Positions 16,400 to 23,750 are shown, counted from the first letter of the stretch. The stretch: DNA of 29,019 bases from Desulfobulbaceae bacterium UBA2276 (GCA_002347085.1 DDWW01000043.1:1-29019); one strand, 5' to 3'. Notes: a model not told the origin generated them from the sequence alone. Numbers and translations: made by a program.

Positions 16400-17713
16400 A
16401 TGAAAAAAACGAACTCTTCTGCAGATGTTGCGATGACACCATCCCTGGATCAACAAGCCCAGGGACGCCGAAAGGCCTCTGGATACTGGCCCTGGTTGCT
16501 TTCCGGGTTACTGTTGGCGGCCTTGCTGCTTGTTTGGCGATGGAGTGCGGGCAATGACAGCTTGGAGGCGCACTATAAAACAGCCCCTGTTCAACGTGGC
16601 GATCTGACGGTGTTGGTCTCAGCCACCGGGAATCTGGAGCCAACGGATCAGGTTCTCGTGGGTATTGAGGTTTCAGGCACCATCAAATCGGTGGAGGTTG
16701 ATTATAACGATTTCGTCAAGGCCGGGCAGGTCTTGGCCAAGCTTGATACCACTAAACTTACGGCCCAGGCTAAGCAATCACAAGCAGTTGTCGCATCGGC
16801 AAAGGCCAAGTTGTTGCAGGCCCAGGCCAGCCTCCTTGAGGCCGGTCAGGAGATGGAGCGATTGCAGAAGATTCGCAAGGATAGTGCCGGCCAGTTGCCC
16901 TCGGCCCATGACTTTGAAGCTGCCTTTGCCAAATTGAAACGAGCGGAGGCCGATAAGGCCTTGAGTGAGGCTACTATTGATGAGGCCCAGGCCCGGCTCC
17001 AGATTAACAAGATCGATCTGGAAAAATCGATAGTGGTTTCGCCTATTGATGGGGTCGTGCTTAAACGAAGCGTCGAGCCGGGCCAGACGGTGGCGGCCTC
17101 TTTTCAGTCTCCCGAGCTCTTCACCCTGGCCCAGGATTTGGCCAAGATGGAGCTTCAGGTCAATGTTGATGAGGCGGATGTGGGGCAGGTGGCGGCCGGG
17201 CAGACGGCCACCTTTACCGTCGATGCCTATCCCGACCGGACCTTTCCGGCCCTGATCACCCAGGTGCGCTATGGCGCCAAGGTGACCGGAGGTGTCGTGA
17301 CCTATCTGACTATTCTCAACGTCGATAACGCTGATCTTGCCTTGCGGCCGGGGATGACTGCCGCCGCCGATATTGTGATCAAAAAGATTGAAGATTCCTT
17401 GCTGGTTCCCAGCGCGGCCCTTCGCTTTATCCCGGCCAAGCAGGAGGGAGGAGATCGTGGCGTTTCCGGAGGGAGCTCAGGGACCAGCCTGGTTAATAAG
17501 CTCTTTCCCCGTTTTCGGGGCAATAAACCATCACCCCGTAAGGACGTGAGCAACCAGGATCATCAACAGGTGTGGGTCCTGCGCGACAATAAACCGGTGG
17601 CAATCCCGGTGAGCACCGGTACTACCAGTGGCATGATGACCGAGATCCTCAGCGGCGAGCTTGACGTGGGGGCGGAGTTGATTATTGAAGCAATGAACCC
17701 TAAAGGGGTATGA
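16400..17713 (+). CDS. macA: Periplasmic adaptor (membrane fusion) protein of a MacAB-type efflux system
   Basis: This protein of about 437 residues has one N-terminal membrane anchor (WLLSGLLLAALLLVW), then the membrane-fusion order: a biotinyl-lipoyl half motif (GTIKSVEVDYNDFVKAGQVLAKLD), a long alpha-hairpin rich in Ala/Lys/Gln/Glu, the second lipoyl half (SPIDGVVLKRSVEPGQTV), a beta-barrel (LQVNVDEADVGQVAAGQTAT) and a membrane-proximal domain. A low-complexity insert of about 45 residues (Gly/Ser/Arg/Lys) splits that last domain. Start ATG 16400 has AAGGA 7 bases upstream; an earlier ATG (16382) is in frame. It overlaps the ATPase gene by ATGA. It would join the ABC pump to an outer-membrane TolC-like channel, not seen here. 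Confidence 0.9.
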   Translation: MKKTNSSADVAMTPSLDQQAQGRRKASGYWPWLLSGLLLAALLLVWRWSAGNDSLEAHYKTAPVQRGDLTVLVSATGNLEPTDQVLVGIEVSGTIKSVEVDYNDFVKAGQVLAKLDTTKLTAQAKQSQAVVASAKAKLLQAQASLLEAGQEMERLQKIRKDSAGQLPSAHDFEAAFAKLKRAEADKALSEATIDEAQARLQINKIDLEKSIVVSPIDGVVLKRSVEPGQTVAASFQSPELFTLAQDLAKMELQVNVDEADVGQVAAGQTATFTVDAYPDRTFPALITQVRYGAKVTGGVVTYLTILNVDNADLALRPGMTAAADIVIKKIEDSLLVPSAALRFIPAKQEGGDRGVSGGSSGTSLVNKLFPRFRGNKPSPRKDVSNQDHQQVWVLRDNKPVAIPVSTGTTSGMMTEILSGELDVGAELIIEAMNPKGV

Positions 17714-18480
17714 GTATGAGTGCTGCCGCGTCCCAGAGTGGAGCTGTGGAGGGATCCCCCTTAGTTGCCCTGCGGGGGGTGACCAAGGTCTATGGTCAAG
17801 GGGCCGCCGCCATGTTGGCCTTGCGCGGGGTGGATATGGTTGTCGATGAAGGTGAGTTTGTGGCGGTTATGGGGCCCAGCGGTTCCGGTAAATCAACGGT
17901 CATGAATATTCTTGCTTGCCTCGATACGCCTACCCAGGGGCAGTATTTCTTCAAAGGTGTGGAGGTGGGCGCCATGAGTAGAAATCAACGGGCCTTGCTG
18001 CGCCGTCAGTATCTGGGCTTTGTCTTCCAGGGCTTTAATCTCCTGGGGCGCACCTCGGCCCTTGAAAACGTTGAACTGCCCCTGATCTATCGAGGGATCA
18101 AAATTGAGGAACGGCATCTGCTGGCCCGTAAGGCCTTGGCCGTAGTCGGCTTGAACGGTTGGGAAGATCATACGCCGAGCGAGCTTTCCGGTGGTCAGCA
18201 GCAACGGGTGGCCATTGCCCGGGCTATTGTCAGCCAGCCGGCGGTACTCCTGGCTGATGAGCCGACCGGCAATCTGGATAGTGGTCGCAGTCTGGAGATC
18301 ATGGAACTGTTGACCGCCTTTAACCAGGAGATGGGGATCACCATCATCATGGTGACCCATGAGGCTGAGATGGCCAGGTTCGCCAGGCGGGTGATCCATT
18401 TCCGTGATGGCCTGATTGCCGCCGATGAAACCGCTACACGCCCTGGCCAGGAAGAAAGCCGAGAGAGGGAGGGGCGCTGA
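17710..18480 (+). CDS. macB: MacB-type ABC transporter ATP-binding protein
   Basis: The 256-residue ATPase has Walker A GPSGSGKS (about 55-62), the Q-loop in FVFQGFNLL, the signature LSGGQQQR, Walker B VLLADEPTGNLDSG and the switch His in MVTHE. It belongs to the LolD/MacB/FtsE-like group that works with FtsX-type permeases. Here ATPase and permease are separate genes, whereas E. coli MacB fuses them. ATG 17710 overlaps the macA stop; ATG 17716, with GGGG 7 bases upstream, is an equally good start. It overlaps the permease gene by one base, so the three genes form one coupled operon. Confidence 0.93.
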   Translation: MSMSAAASQSGAVEGSPLVALRGVTKVYGQGAAAMLALRGVDMVVDEGEFVAVMGPSGSGKSTVMNILACLDTPTQGQYFFKGVEVGAMSRNQRALLRRQYLGFVFQGFNLLGRTSALENVELPLIYRGIKIEERHLLARKALAVVGLNGWEDHTPSELSGGQQQRVAIARAIVSQPAVLLADEPTGNLDSGRSLEIMELLTAFNQEMGITIIMVTHEAEMARFARRVIHFRDGLIAADETATRPGQEESREREGR

Positions 18481-19685
18481 TGTTTGGCAACAGTCTTCTT
18501 CTGGCCCTGCGGGAGATCCGGCGCAATGTCATGCGATCTTTTTTGACCATCCTTGGCATTGTGATTGGTGTGGCCGCGGTGATTATCATGGTGACCATCG
18601 GGGGCGGGGCCACGGCCCAGGTCACCCAGCAGATTGCCAGTCTGGGCAGTAATATGCTCATGGTGCGGGTCGGTCAGCATATGGGGCCTGGGCAGGCCAA
18701 TGCTGCTCCCCCCTTTGATCTGGCCGATTCCCAGGCCATTTATCGGGAGGTGCGATCCATTGCCGCTATTGCCGCCTCTTCCTCGCAGCGCTTGGTTGCC
18801 GTGTATGGTAATAAAAACTGGTCCACTACCGTCAACGGTATTGATAACGACTATTTCCGGGTGCGGAACTGGACAATCGAGACTGGCCGACAGTTTCTTG
18901 ACAGTGAATTGCGATCAGGTAAGGCGGTCTGTCTGGTGGGGGCAACGGTGCAAAAAGAGCTTTTTGGTCAGGACGATCCTCTCGGCAACAAGATCCGCCT
19001 GAACACCTTCTCCTGTCAGGTTGTAGGCGTGCTGGAGTCCAAGGGTCAATCCACCTTCGGCACCGATCAGGATGACCTGGTGCTGATGCCGCTCCGTACC
19101 CTGCAACGGCGTATTACCGGCAACGAGGATATCAATCTGATCCAGGTCTCGGTTGTGGACGGCGGTTCCACCGATAAGGCCAAAGGTGATATCGAGGCCT
19201 TGATGCGGGTGCGCCGCCACATCTCGGCCACGGAAATCGATAATTTTCAGGTGATGGACATGAAGGAGATTACCAAGATGTTCACCTCCACCACCCAGAT
19301 CCTCACTGCCCTGCTGGGGGCGGTGGCGGCCGTGAGCCTGCTGGTCGGCGGCATAGGGATCATGAATATCATGCTGGTGTCGGTAACCGAGCGTACACGG
19401 GAAATCGGGATTCGCCTGGCCATCGGCGCCCTGGAGCGAGAGGTCTTGTTGCAGTTTCTGGTCGAGGCGGTGGCGCTCTCTTCTTTCGGCGGCCTGATTG
19501 GTGTTGTCGTCGCCCTGGTCGGGTCGATGGGGATTACCCGCTTGCTGAAGATGCCCTTTATCTTGAACCCCGGGATTGTGGTGATTGCCTTTCTCTTTTC
19601 GGCGGCGGTTGGGATCATCTTCGGTTTCTTTCCAGCCCGAAAAGCGGCGCGTCTTGATCCCATTGACGCCCTGCGTCATGAGTAG
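18480..19685 (+). CDS. MacB-type ABC transporter permease (FtsX family)
   Basis: The 401-residue protein has the MacB permease layout: helix 1 at about 20-45 (RSFLTILGIVIGVAAVIIM), a large periplasmic domain (about 50-270) with GNKIRLNTFSCQVVGVLESKG, then three helices with the FtsX motif VGGIGIMNIMLVSVTERTRE, an Ile-rich helix pair and the end ARKAARLDPIDALRHE. It converts ATP hydrolysis in the cytoplasm into movement of the periplasmic part, driving substrate export through the MacA-like adaptor. The cargo is unknown; macrolides, lipopeptides or siderophores are typical for the family. It is the last gene before tRNA-Leu. Confidence 0.93.
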   Translation: MFGNSLLLALREIRRNVMRSFLTILGIVIGVAAVIIMVTIGGGATAQVTQQIASLGSNMLMVRVGQHMGPGQANAAPPFDLADSQAIYREVRSIAAIAASSSQRLVAVYGNKNWSTTVNGIDNDYFRVRNWTIETGRQFLDSELRSGKAVCLVGATVQKELFGQDDPLGNKIRLNTFSCQVVGVLESKGQSTFGTDQDDLVLMPLRTLQRRITGNEDINLIQVSVVDGGSTDKAKGDIEALMRVRRHISATEIDNFQVMDMKEITKMFTSTTQILTALLGAVAAVSLLVGGIGIMNIMLVSVTERTREIGIRLAIGALEREVLLQFLVEAVALSSFGGLIGVVVALVGSMGITRLLKMPFILNPGIVVIAFLFSAAVGIIFGFFPARKAARLDPIDALRHE

Positions 19686-19711
19686 GAACTTTGATCTGCC
19701 TCTTTTGCAGA

Positions 19712-19741
19712 TTGACAAACAAAACATCACTGTGGTACAAA
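19712..19741 (+). promoter_or_regulatory. sigma-70 promoter for tRNA-Leu
   Basis: A perfect TTGACA (19712-19717) and an 18-base spacer lead to TACAAA (19736-19741), which ends 11 bases before the tRNA. Just upstream, ATCTGC/GCAGAT (19694-19712) makes a small hairpin after the permease gene. Confidence 0.65.
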
Positions 19742-19752
19742 AGCAATCGTAT

Positions 19753-19840
19753 GCCTGGATGGTGGAACTGGTAGACACCCGAGACTTAAAATCTCGTGGG
19801 CCTTGCGCCCGTGCGGGTTCGACTCCCGCTCTAGGCACCA
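19753..19840 (+). tRNA. tRNA-Leu (anticodon UAA)
   Basis: The 88-base gene has a complete class II cloverleaf: acceptor GCCTGGA with TCTAGGC, anticodon loop CTTAAAA (anticodon TAA), a long variable arm (GTGGGCCTTGCGCCCGT), T arm GGTTCGACTCC and an encoded CCA at 19838-19840. It decodes UUA. The integrase gene starts 200 bases downstream, and the 3' half of such tRNA genes is the usual target of P4-type integrases. Confidence 0.96.
19817..19840 (+). other. Probable attachment site (attL) in the tRNA-Leu 3' end
   Basis: This segment (T arm to CCA) is inferred to be the crossover region, because the integrase is of the tRNA-targeting P4 type and its gene lies immediately downstream. The tRNA is intact, as expected when the element restores the 3' end. 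The exact core is not determined without attR. Confidence 0.5.
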
Positions 19841-19874
19841 ATTGATACTCCTTAACTTTCCACCAAGGAGCTTT

Positions 19875-19910
19875 AACCCCTCGGATTCGTTGAATCTGAG
19901 GGGTTTTTTT
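19875..19910 (+). terminator. Terminator after tRNA-Leu
   Basis: AACCCCTCGGATTC (19875-19888) pairs with GAATCTGAGGGGTT (19892-19905) with one G-T pair and a 3-base loop, followed by a T-run to 19910. It insulates the tRNA from the element, or was carried in with it. Confidence 0.9.
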
Positions 19911-19915
19911 ATGCC

Positions 19916-19974
19916 TTTTTGTCCGCTTTCTTCCATTTTTGTCCGTTGACTTCCACGAATAAACCGGGTACAAA
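19916..19974 (+). promoter_or_regulatory. 20-bp tandem repeat overlapping the probable int promoter
   Basis: Two adjacent 20-base units (19916-19935 and 19936-19955) share 17 of 20 bases, TTTTTGTCCG then CTTCCA. The second unit contains the -35 box TTGACT (19946-19951), which with a 17-base spacer leads to TACAAA (19969-19974). GTACCC occurs at 20001 and 20015, with GGGTAC inverted at 19966. This arrangement suits integrase or AlpA arm sites that also repress int. Confidence 0.5.
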
Positions 19975-20040
19975 TACGGTTACAAGGAAAAAGGAGTCAC
20001 GTACCCCTGATTGCGTACCCATTTTTAAGGTGAACCCCCT

Positions 20041-21279
20041 ATGCTCACAGTTATGGAAGTAAAAAACGCTAAGCCGAAAGAAAAGCCTTATAAACTGACA
20101 GATGGGAAAGGTTTGTTCTTGTATGTCGCACCCAGCGGGAAAAAAACATGGAGGTATCGTTTTGCAATAGCGGGTACAGAATCCACCTATGTTTTAGGGG
20201 AATACCCGGTTTTGACCCTGGAAATGGCCAGGGTAGAAAGATCCGTGGCAAGGGAAATGGTGAAGGAAGGTAAAAATCCTGGAGAGGAAAGGCGGTTAAA
20301 AAAACAAGACCTCTTGCAGGCCAAAGAAAAAGAAAAAACAAAAGCGGAAAACAGTTTTGAAGCAATCGCCCACGAGTGGCATAAAAATAAACGAGACGAT
20401 TGGAAAGCGGATCATGCAAATGCCATTCTCACCACCTTGGAGCAAGACGTTTTTCCGGTTATTGGTGACACCCCAATTGACCAAATCACCCCCCCTATGG
20501 TTTTGCAGATTTTAAGGACAATCGAGGATCGAGGTGCGCTTGTTATAGCCACCAAAATTTTGCAACGAATGACGGCGGTTTTTCGTTATGCTGTTCAGAC
20601 TGGTAGATCAACTTATAACCCGGCAACAGAAATGCGCGGGGTGGTTAAGTCCCGAAAGGTTCAACATCACCCCATGATACCACCGGATGAACTGCCGGAA
20701 TTTTTGCAGAATCTCACCAAGGCAGATATTCACACCATCACCAAACTTGCTATTCAATTCACCATATTGACAGCGGCCAGGAGTGGAGAAGTCCGAGGGG
20801 CAACCTGGAGCGAAATTGACCTTGAAAAAGGTTTATGGGCTATACCAGGTAAACGGATGAAAATGGAAATTCCGCACACAGTCCCACTTGTACCCTCCGC
20901 CATTGCCATTCTTAACAGAATGAAAATTCTTTGCGTAGATAAGCAGTTTATTTTTCCCAGCATTCAGGCCCCCGGCAAGCCTTTAAGTGAAAATACTATG
21001 CTTTATGCCTTATATCGTATGGGCTACCACTCCAGGGCCACCATGCACGGCTTCCGCGCTCTGTTTTCCACTATTGCCAATGAAGCGGGATTCAACCCCG
21101 ACGCAATCGAGCGGCAACTTGCTCACCGGGAAAAAAACGCGGTTCGGGCGGCATACCATCGAAGTGAATACTTACCGGAAAGAATGAAAATGATGCAATG
21201 GTGGGCGGATCATCTGCGCCACCTGGAGCACGGGGCGGAAATTATACCGATAGGCCGCAAGGAGGTTGCCGGGAAATGA
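20041..21279 (+). CDS. int: P4-type tyrosine recombinase (integrase)
   Basis: The 412-residue integrase has the N-terminal DUF4102 arm-binding domain of P4 integrases (YKLTDGKGLFLYVAPSGKK, then YVLGEYPVLTLEMAR), a core-binding domain (about 105-200) and the catalytic domain: R247 in TAARSGEVRG, H336/R339 in HGFRALF, H362 in QLAHRE and nucleophile Y372 in RAAYHRSEY. It integrates and excises the element at a tRNA 3' end. AAGGTG lies 8 bases before the ATG. Its stop overlaps the next small gene (ATGA), and an AAGGAGG for that gene lies inside its last codons. A second, diverged copy of its C-terminus occurs at 21932-22087. Confidence 0.95.
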   Translation: MLTVMEVKNAKPKEKPYKLTDGKGLFLYVAPSGKKTWRYRFAIAGTESTYVLGEYPVLTLEMARVERSVAREMVKEGKNPGEERRLKKQDLLQAKEKEKTKAENSFEAIAHEWHKNKRDDWKADHANAILTTLEQDVFPVIGDTPIDQITPPMVLQILRTIEDRGALVIATKILQRMTAVFRYAVQTGRSTYNPATEMRGVVKSRKVQHHPMIPPDELPEFLQNLTKADIHTITKLAIQFTILTAARSGEVRGATWSEIDLEKGLWAIPGKRMKMEIPHTVPLVPSAIAILNRMKILCVDKQFIFPSIQAPGKPLSENTMLYALYRMGYHSRATMHGFRALFSTIANEAGFNPDAIERQLAHREKNAVRAAYHRSEYLPERMKMMQWWADHLRHLEHGAEIIPIGRKEVAGK

Positions 21280-21500
21280 CCAAAAGAAAACCAAGTGAAT
21301 CACAGGATCACTTGCGACTCATTGTGGAGTGGATGGATGAAACTTTTAATAAAAATGACGACTCAAGTCTAATTTTCTTTGAAAATTTCCGTGCCAACAA
21401 TGAATCATTTAATAAATTTTTCAACAAAAAATACAACGCTTATTTAGTCAAAGAAGGCAAACGGCCACCGGCCAAGATATACCAATTCAAGAAGAAATAA
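21276..21500 (+). CDS. Small hypothetical protein behind int (cargo 1a)
   Basis: The 74-residue protein is not recognised. It starts at the ATG overlapping the int stop codon (ATGA), with AAGGAGG 10 bases upstream, so it is surely translated if int is. It is polar and mostly helical, rich in Asn, Phe and Lys (ENFRANNESFNKFFNKKY), and ends with a basic tail (QFKKK). There is no signal peptide or membrane helix. Position directly behind a P4-type integrase is where satellites often carry accessory or defence genes, but function is unknown. Confidence 0.65.
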   Translation: MTKRKPSESQDHLRLIVEWMDETFNKNDDSSLIFFENFRANNESFNKFFNKKYNAYLVKEGKRPPAKIYQFKKK

Positions 21501-21512
21501 GGAGGCATTTTA

Positions 21513-21884
21513 ATGAACCATAACCACGATAAACAATTCACCGCCACCGATCTACTTAATGATTTAGTCACCAACGGAAGAGCAGAGAAGCAAAACAAAT
21601 CTATTGAGGAAGTCCTTTTATTAACGCCAGAAATGCTTGTAATTGCAATGGACTACATAATGTCCGAGTTTGATTATAAAAAATCCATGGGAAGTAGTAC
21701 AGCTATTGGCTTGCGTATCATGGCAGCAGCAACAGTTACACTCATAGAGGCGATTGAGACCATGCCCGATACCGTGGAAATACAGAAAGCAAAGAATAGC
21801 GAGACCATGCGCGACTGCCATGAACGTAAAGAATACATCAATAAATCGACACAGAAGGCAATATTACGATTGGTTAAAAAATAA
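21513..21884 (+). CDS. Hypothetical protein (cargo 1b)
   Basis: The 123-residue protein is not recognised. An excellent AAGGAGG site lies 7 bases before the ATG and 13 bases after the previous gene, so the pair is an operon. The sequence looks helical and soluble, with a small-residue-rich helix in the middle (GLRIMAAATVTLIEAIETM, about 69-87) too polar to be a certain membrane segment, and a charged C-terminal half with one CxxR-type Cys. The first 52-bp junction repeat begins at its stop codon. Confidence 0.65.
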   Translation: MNHNHDKQFTATDLLNDLVTNGRAEKQNKSIEEVLLLTPEMLVIAMDYIMSEFDYKKSMGSSTAIGLRIMAAATVTLIEAIETMPDTVEIQKAKNSETMRDCHERKEYINKSTQKAILRLVKK

Positions 21885-21935
21885 ACGATTTTTCAGGGGA
21901 TAGGGTGACGGCCCGACAAGCCCGGAATGTCCACC
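21884..21935 (+). repeat. Junction repeat, copy 1 (52 bp)
   Basis: The segment begins AACGATTTTTCAGGGGATAG and ends GGAATGTCCACC. It recurs at 22352-22402 with one substitution and one 1-base indel. It can fold as GGTGAC/GTCCACC around GGC/GCC. Copy 1 starts at the stop of cargo gene 1b and ends exactly where homology to the integrase C-terminus begins. Confidence 0.9.
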
Positions 21936-22087
21936 AGAAGAAAAACACGGTCAGAGCGGCATACCATCGAAGTGAATACTTGCCGGAAAGAATGAAGATG
22001 ATGCAGTGGTGGGCGGATCACTTGCGCCAGCCAAAGCATGGGGCAGAAATTATACCGATAGGACGCAAGGCAGATGCAAAGGGGTAA
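21932..22087 (+). pseudogene. Duplicated C-terminal fragment of a related integrase
   Basis: Positions 21932-22069 align without gaps to int 21124-21261 (offset 808). The fragment encodes the end of the catalytic domain, including the nucleophile motif VRAAYHRSEYLPER and the tail HGAEIIPIGRK. Most differences fall at third codon positions, so the copy diverged as a working integrase and was not made by recent duplication of the gene next to it. An ATG at 21905 lies in the junction repeat and has no clear ribosome site; R247, H336 and R339 equivalents are missing, so no recombinase activity is expected. Confidence 0.88.
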
Positions 22088-22126
22088 AGCAGGTGGAAAA
22101 TGTAAAACGACAAAGGAAAAATTAAC

Positions 22127-22342
22127 ATGGACATACATGAACGTTCAAAATCAATCAGTGTGCAAATGGACGCTATGCACAGAGAGATGGAAGAAATGAA
22201 ACAGATGCTGGAAAATTTCTTGATTACCAACGGGATACCTCTTCCTGAAAAAGAGACAAAGCGACCAGCTCTTAGACTGGTATCCTCGCGGCCATTTTGG
22301 AAATCAGGCGCGGAAATGCCTCAGCCGTGCAATACCAACTGA
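22127..22342 (+). CDS. Small coiled-coil hypothetical protein (cargo 2)
   Basis: The 71-residue protein has AAGGA about 10 bases before its ATG. Its first half has a heptad-like, Met/Glu-rich helix (VQMDAMHREMEEMKQMLENFL), suggesting an oligomer; the second half is short and basic with Pro. No family is recognised. It lies between the integrase fragment and the second junction repeat, so it may be the only gene of a swapped-in cassette. Confidence 0.5.
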   Translation: MDIHERSKSISVQMDAMHREMEEMKQMLENFLITNGIPLPEKETKRPALRLVSSRPFWKSGAEMPQPCNTN

Positions 22343-22351
22343 AGAAGAGAT

Positions 22352-22402
22352 AACGAATTTTCAGGGGATAGGGTGACGGCCCGACAAGCCCGGATGTCCA
22401 CC
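22352..22402 (+). repeat. Junction repeat, copy 2 (51 bp)
   Basis: This segment matches 21884-21935 apart from T to A near the start and loss of one A near the end. It is followed not by integrase sequence but by GGGTTTCCCC, which lets CCCGG (22388-22392) pair with CCGGG (22401-22405). It begins 9 bases after the stop of cargo gene 2 and lies 45 bases before cargo gene 3. Confidence 0.9.
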
Positions 22403-22446
22403 GGGTTTCCCCTGGATTCTTTTTGGACTGCGTAAGGACAAGCGCA

Positions 22447-23244
22447 ATGGAAGAAGACACCCCTTTTATAGACCCTGACTGGTTGCCAAACGGTAGTTTT
22501 CCTGAATCAACATCAAAAAAATTATTTATCTATTTCATCACAGAAGTGGAAAACCCCGATGAAGTCATGCACCTTATTCATCAACTTGAATTAAGCTCAC
22601 GCATCTATGCACAAGAACAGTATTTTAAAGAATTTTCTAAAAGGGAAAGTGCAAAGGAACTGTCAGAAATTTTAGCTGCTGCAAAAAATCTTTCTCAAAA
22701 ATTAACAAATGCACATGAATATACTCATAGACTAATTAATATTGATGCTGAGAATTTAGCTCTAAATATATATGGCTCCCCGCTCCCGGAACATCAAACG
22801 GGCAAGTTTTTAAAAATGGAAATTGATCTTAAGCACACCATTTATGCAATAGAGCATGGCAAAAAATGTGAAATGACTATGGAGTACGAATCAAATAGAA
22901 CGGCACACCCAGAAGACCATTCTTTTGTTTGTTTGGTGACAAGAAGACTTGAAGGTTTCTTAAAAAAGCCACCCTCGAAAGCACAAATCCATAAAACAAT
23001 AAGCATTATACTTGATAAAAAAGATGCCTTAAAAAACCAAATTAACTATCCAGTATCATTAGAAAATGAGTGGATTTTGTTTAAGGTAAGAAAATATCTT
23101 ACAAGTTCATTGAAGGCGCAGGCCACTCAACAAGCACAAGAATATAAGGCACCCACTCAAGCACAAATTTATAAAAAAGTAAGAATCATTCTTGAAGAAA
23201 TCGCCAACTCAAAAAAAGGCTATGAACTATCTAAAAAGCCATAG
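22447..23244 (+). CDS. Hypothetical protein with internal C-terminal repeat (cargo 3)
   Basis: The 265-residue protein matches no family I know. Start ATG 22447 has AAGGA 8 bases upstream; an in-frame ATG eight codons earlier lies too close to the repeat and lacks such a site. It is soluble, helical, Lys/Glu-rich and far more AT-rich than its surroundings. Two related segments lie in the C-terminal third: PPSKAQIHKTISIIL (about 174-188) and APTQAQIYKKVRIIL (about 233-247). The N-terminal third (LFIYFITEVENPDEVMHLIHQLE) resembles no catalytic motif. It is the last cargo gene before a strong terminator. Defence, regulatory or helper-interaction roles are all open. Confidence 0.7.
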   Translation: MEEDTPFIDPDWLPNGSFPESTSKKLFIYFITEVENPDEVMHLIHQLELSSRIYAQEQYFKEFSKRESAKELSEILAAAKNLSQKLTNAHEYTHRLINIDAENLALNIYGSPLPEHQTGKFLKMEIDLKHTIYAIEHGKKCEMTMEYESNRTAHPEDHSFVCLVTRRLEGFLKKPPSKAQIHKTISIILDKKDALKNQINYPVSLENEWILFKVRKYLTSSLKAQATQQAQEYKAPTQAQIYKKVRIILEEIANSKKGYELSKKP

Positions 23245-23374
23245 TGTTTTATTTTAATTCGTACCGTTTTTTTTGCAAAAAAAAAGATAACATGTTGAAG
23301 TAGCGAATGAATTTTTAAAAATTTTGGCAAAATAAAAAAAATAGGGGTATCTTCCCGATTTTATGCAACTTTCA

Positions 23375-23408
23375 GGGGCTGAGAAATTATTTCTCAGCCC
23401 CTTTTTTT
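23375..23408 (+). terminator. Strong terminator closing the int-cargo unit
   Basis: GGGGCTGAGAAA (23375-23386) and TTTCTCAGCCCC (23390-23401) form a perfect 12-bp stem with a 3-base loop, followed by seven T. The gap 23245-23512 holds no other recognised feature except A/T tracts. The stem begins with TTTCAGGGG (23370-23378), the same 9-mer as both junction repeats. Confidence 0.94.
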
Positions 23409-23512
23409 ATTCAATTTCCTTAAATATCAGTAGCATATATATTCAAAGGTTAATGGATGCATAAAGATCAGTAGAGAACCGCAAGACCATTTTTTAAAAG
23501 GAGGAACACTAT

Positions 23513-23716
23513 ATGACCAGGAAAGAGATAACAACCAAAATCATTTTCATCAAGGGCGCATTAATGGCCTTGGATTTTGTAGCCAAGGATATAGAAAAAC
23601 AGCGGTACCGATGGCAAGTAAAGTTGCAATCACTTCGGGGACGGGCGGAACTGATGATAAACCGGGAACAGAAGGAAGCGATGATAGACCGGGAACAGAA
23701 GGAAGCGACAAACTAA
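23513..23716 (+). CDS. Small hypothetical protein with 9-residue tandem repeat
   Basis: The 67-residue protein has a strong AAAGGAGG site 8 to 10 bases before its ATG. The start is hydrophobic to mixed helix (IFIKGALMALDFVAKDIEKQ); the end is two copies of M-I-(N/D)-R-E-Q-K-E-A, encoded by two exact-length 27-base units (23654-23680 and 23681-23707) differing at one base. No family is recognised. It opens the replication-module operon and precedes the AlpA-like regulator by 34 bases. Confidence 0.6.
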   Translation: MTRKEITTKIIFIKGALMALDFVAKDIEKQRYRWQVKLQSLRGRAELMINREQKEAMIDREQKEATN

Positions 23717-23750
23717 AGTTTTTTTTAAAAATTCATGGAGGATTAAAAAA

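Noticed and set aside
18915..19973. 352-codon minus-strand frame across the permease 3' half, tRNA-Leu and int leader
   Set aside because: It runs through a tRNA gene and a terminator and is antisense to a clear permease; not a gene.
21884..22402. The 52-bp repeats as insertion-sequence ends or transposon inverted repeats
   Set aside because: They are direct, not inverted, repeats; no transposase lies between them and no target duplication is evident.
22352..22446. The structured repeat as a known riboswitch (c-di-GMP or fluoride class) leading cargo gene 3
   Set aside because: The conserved cores of those classes are not present; only a short imperfect stem is seen.
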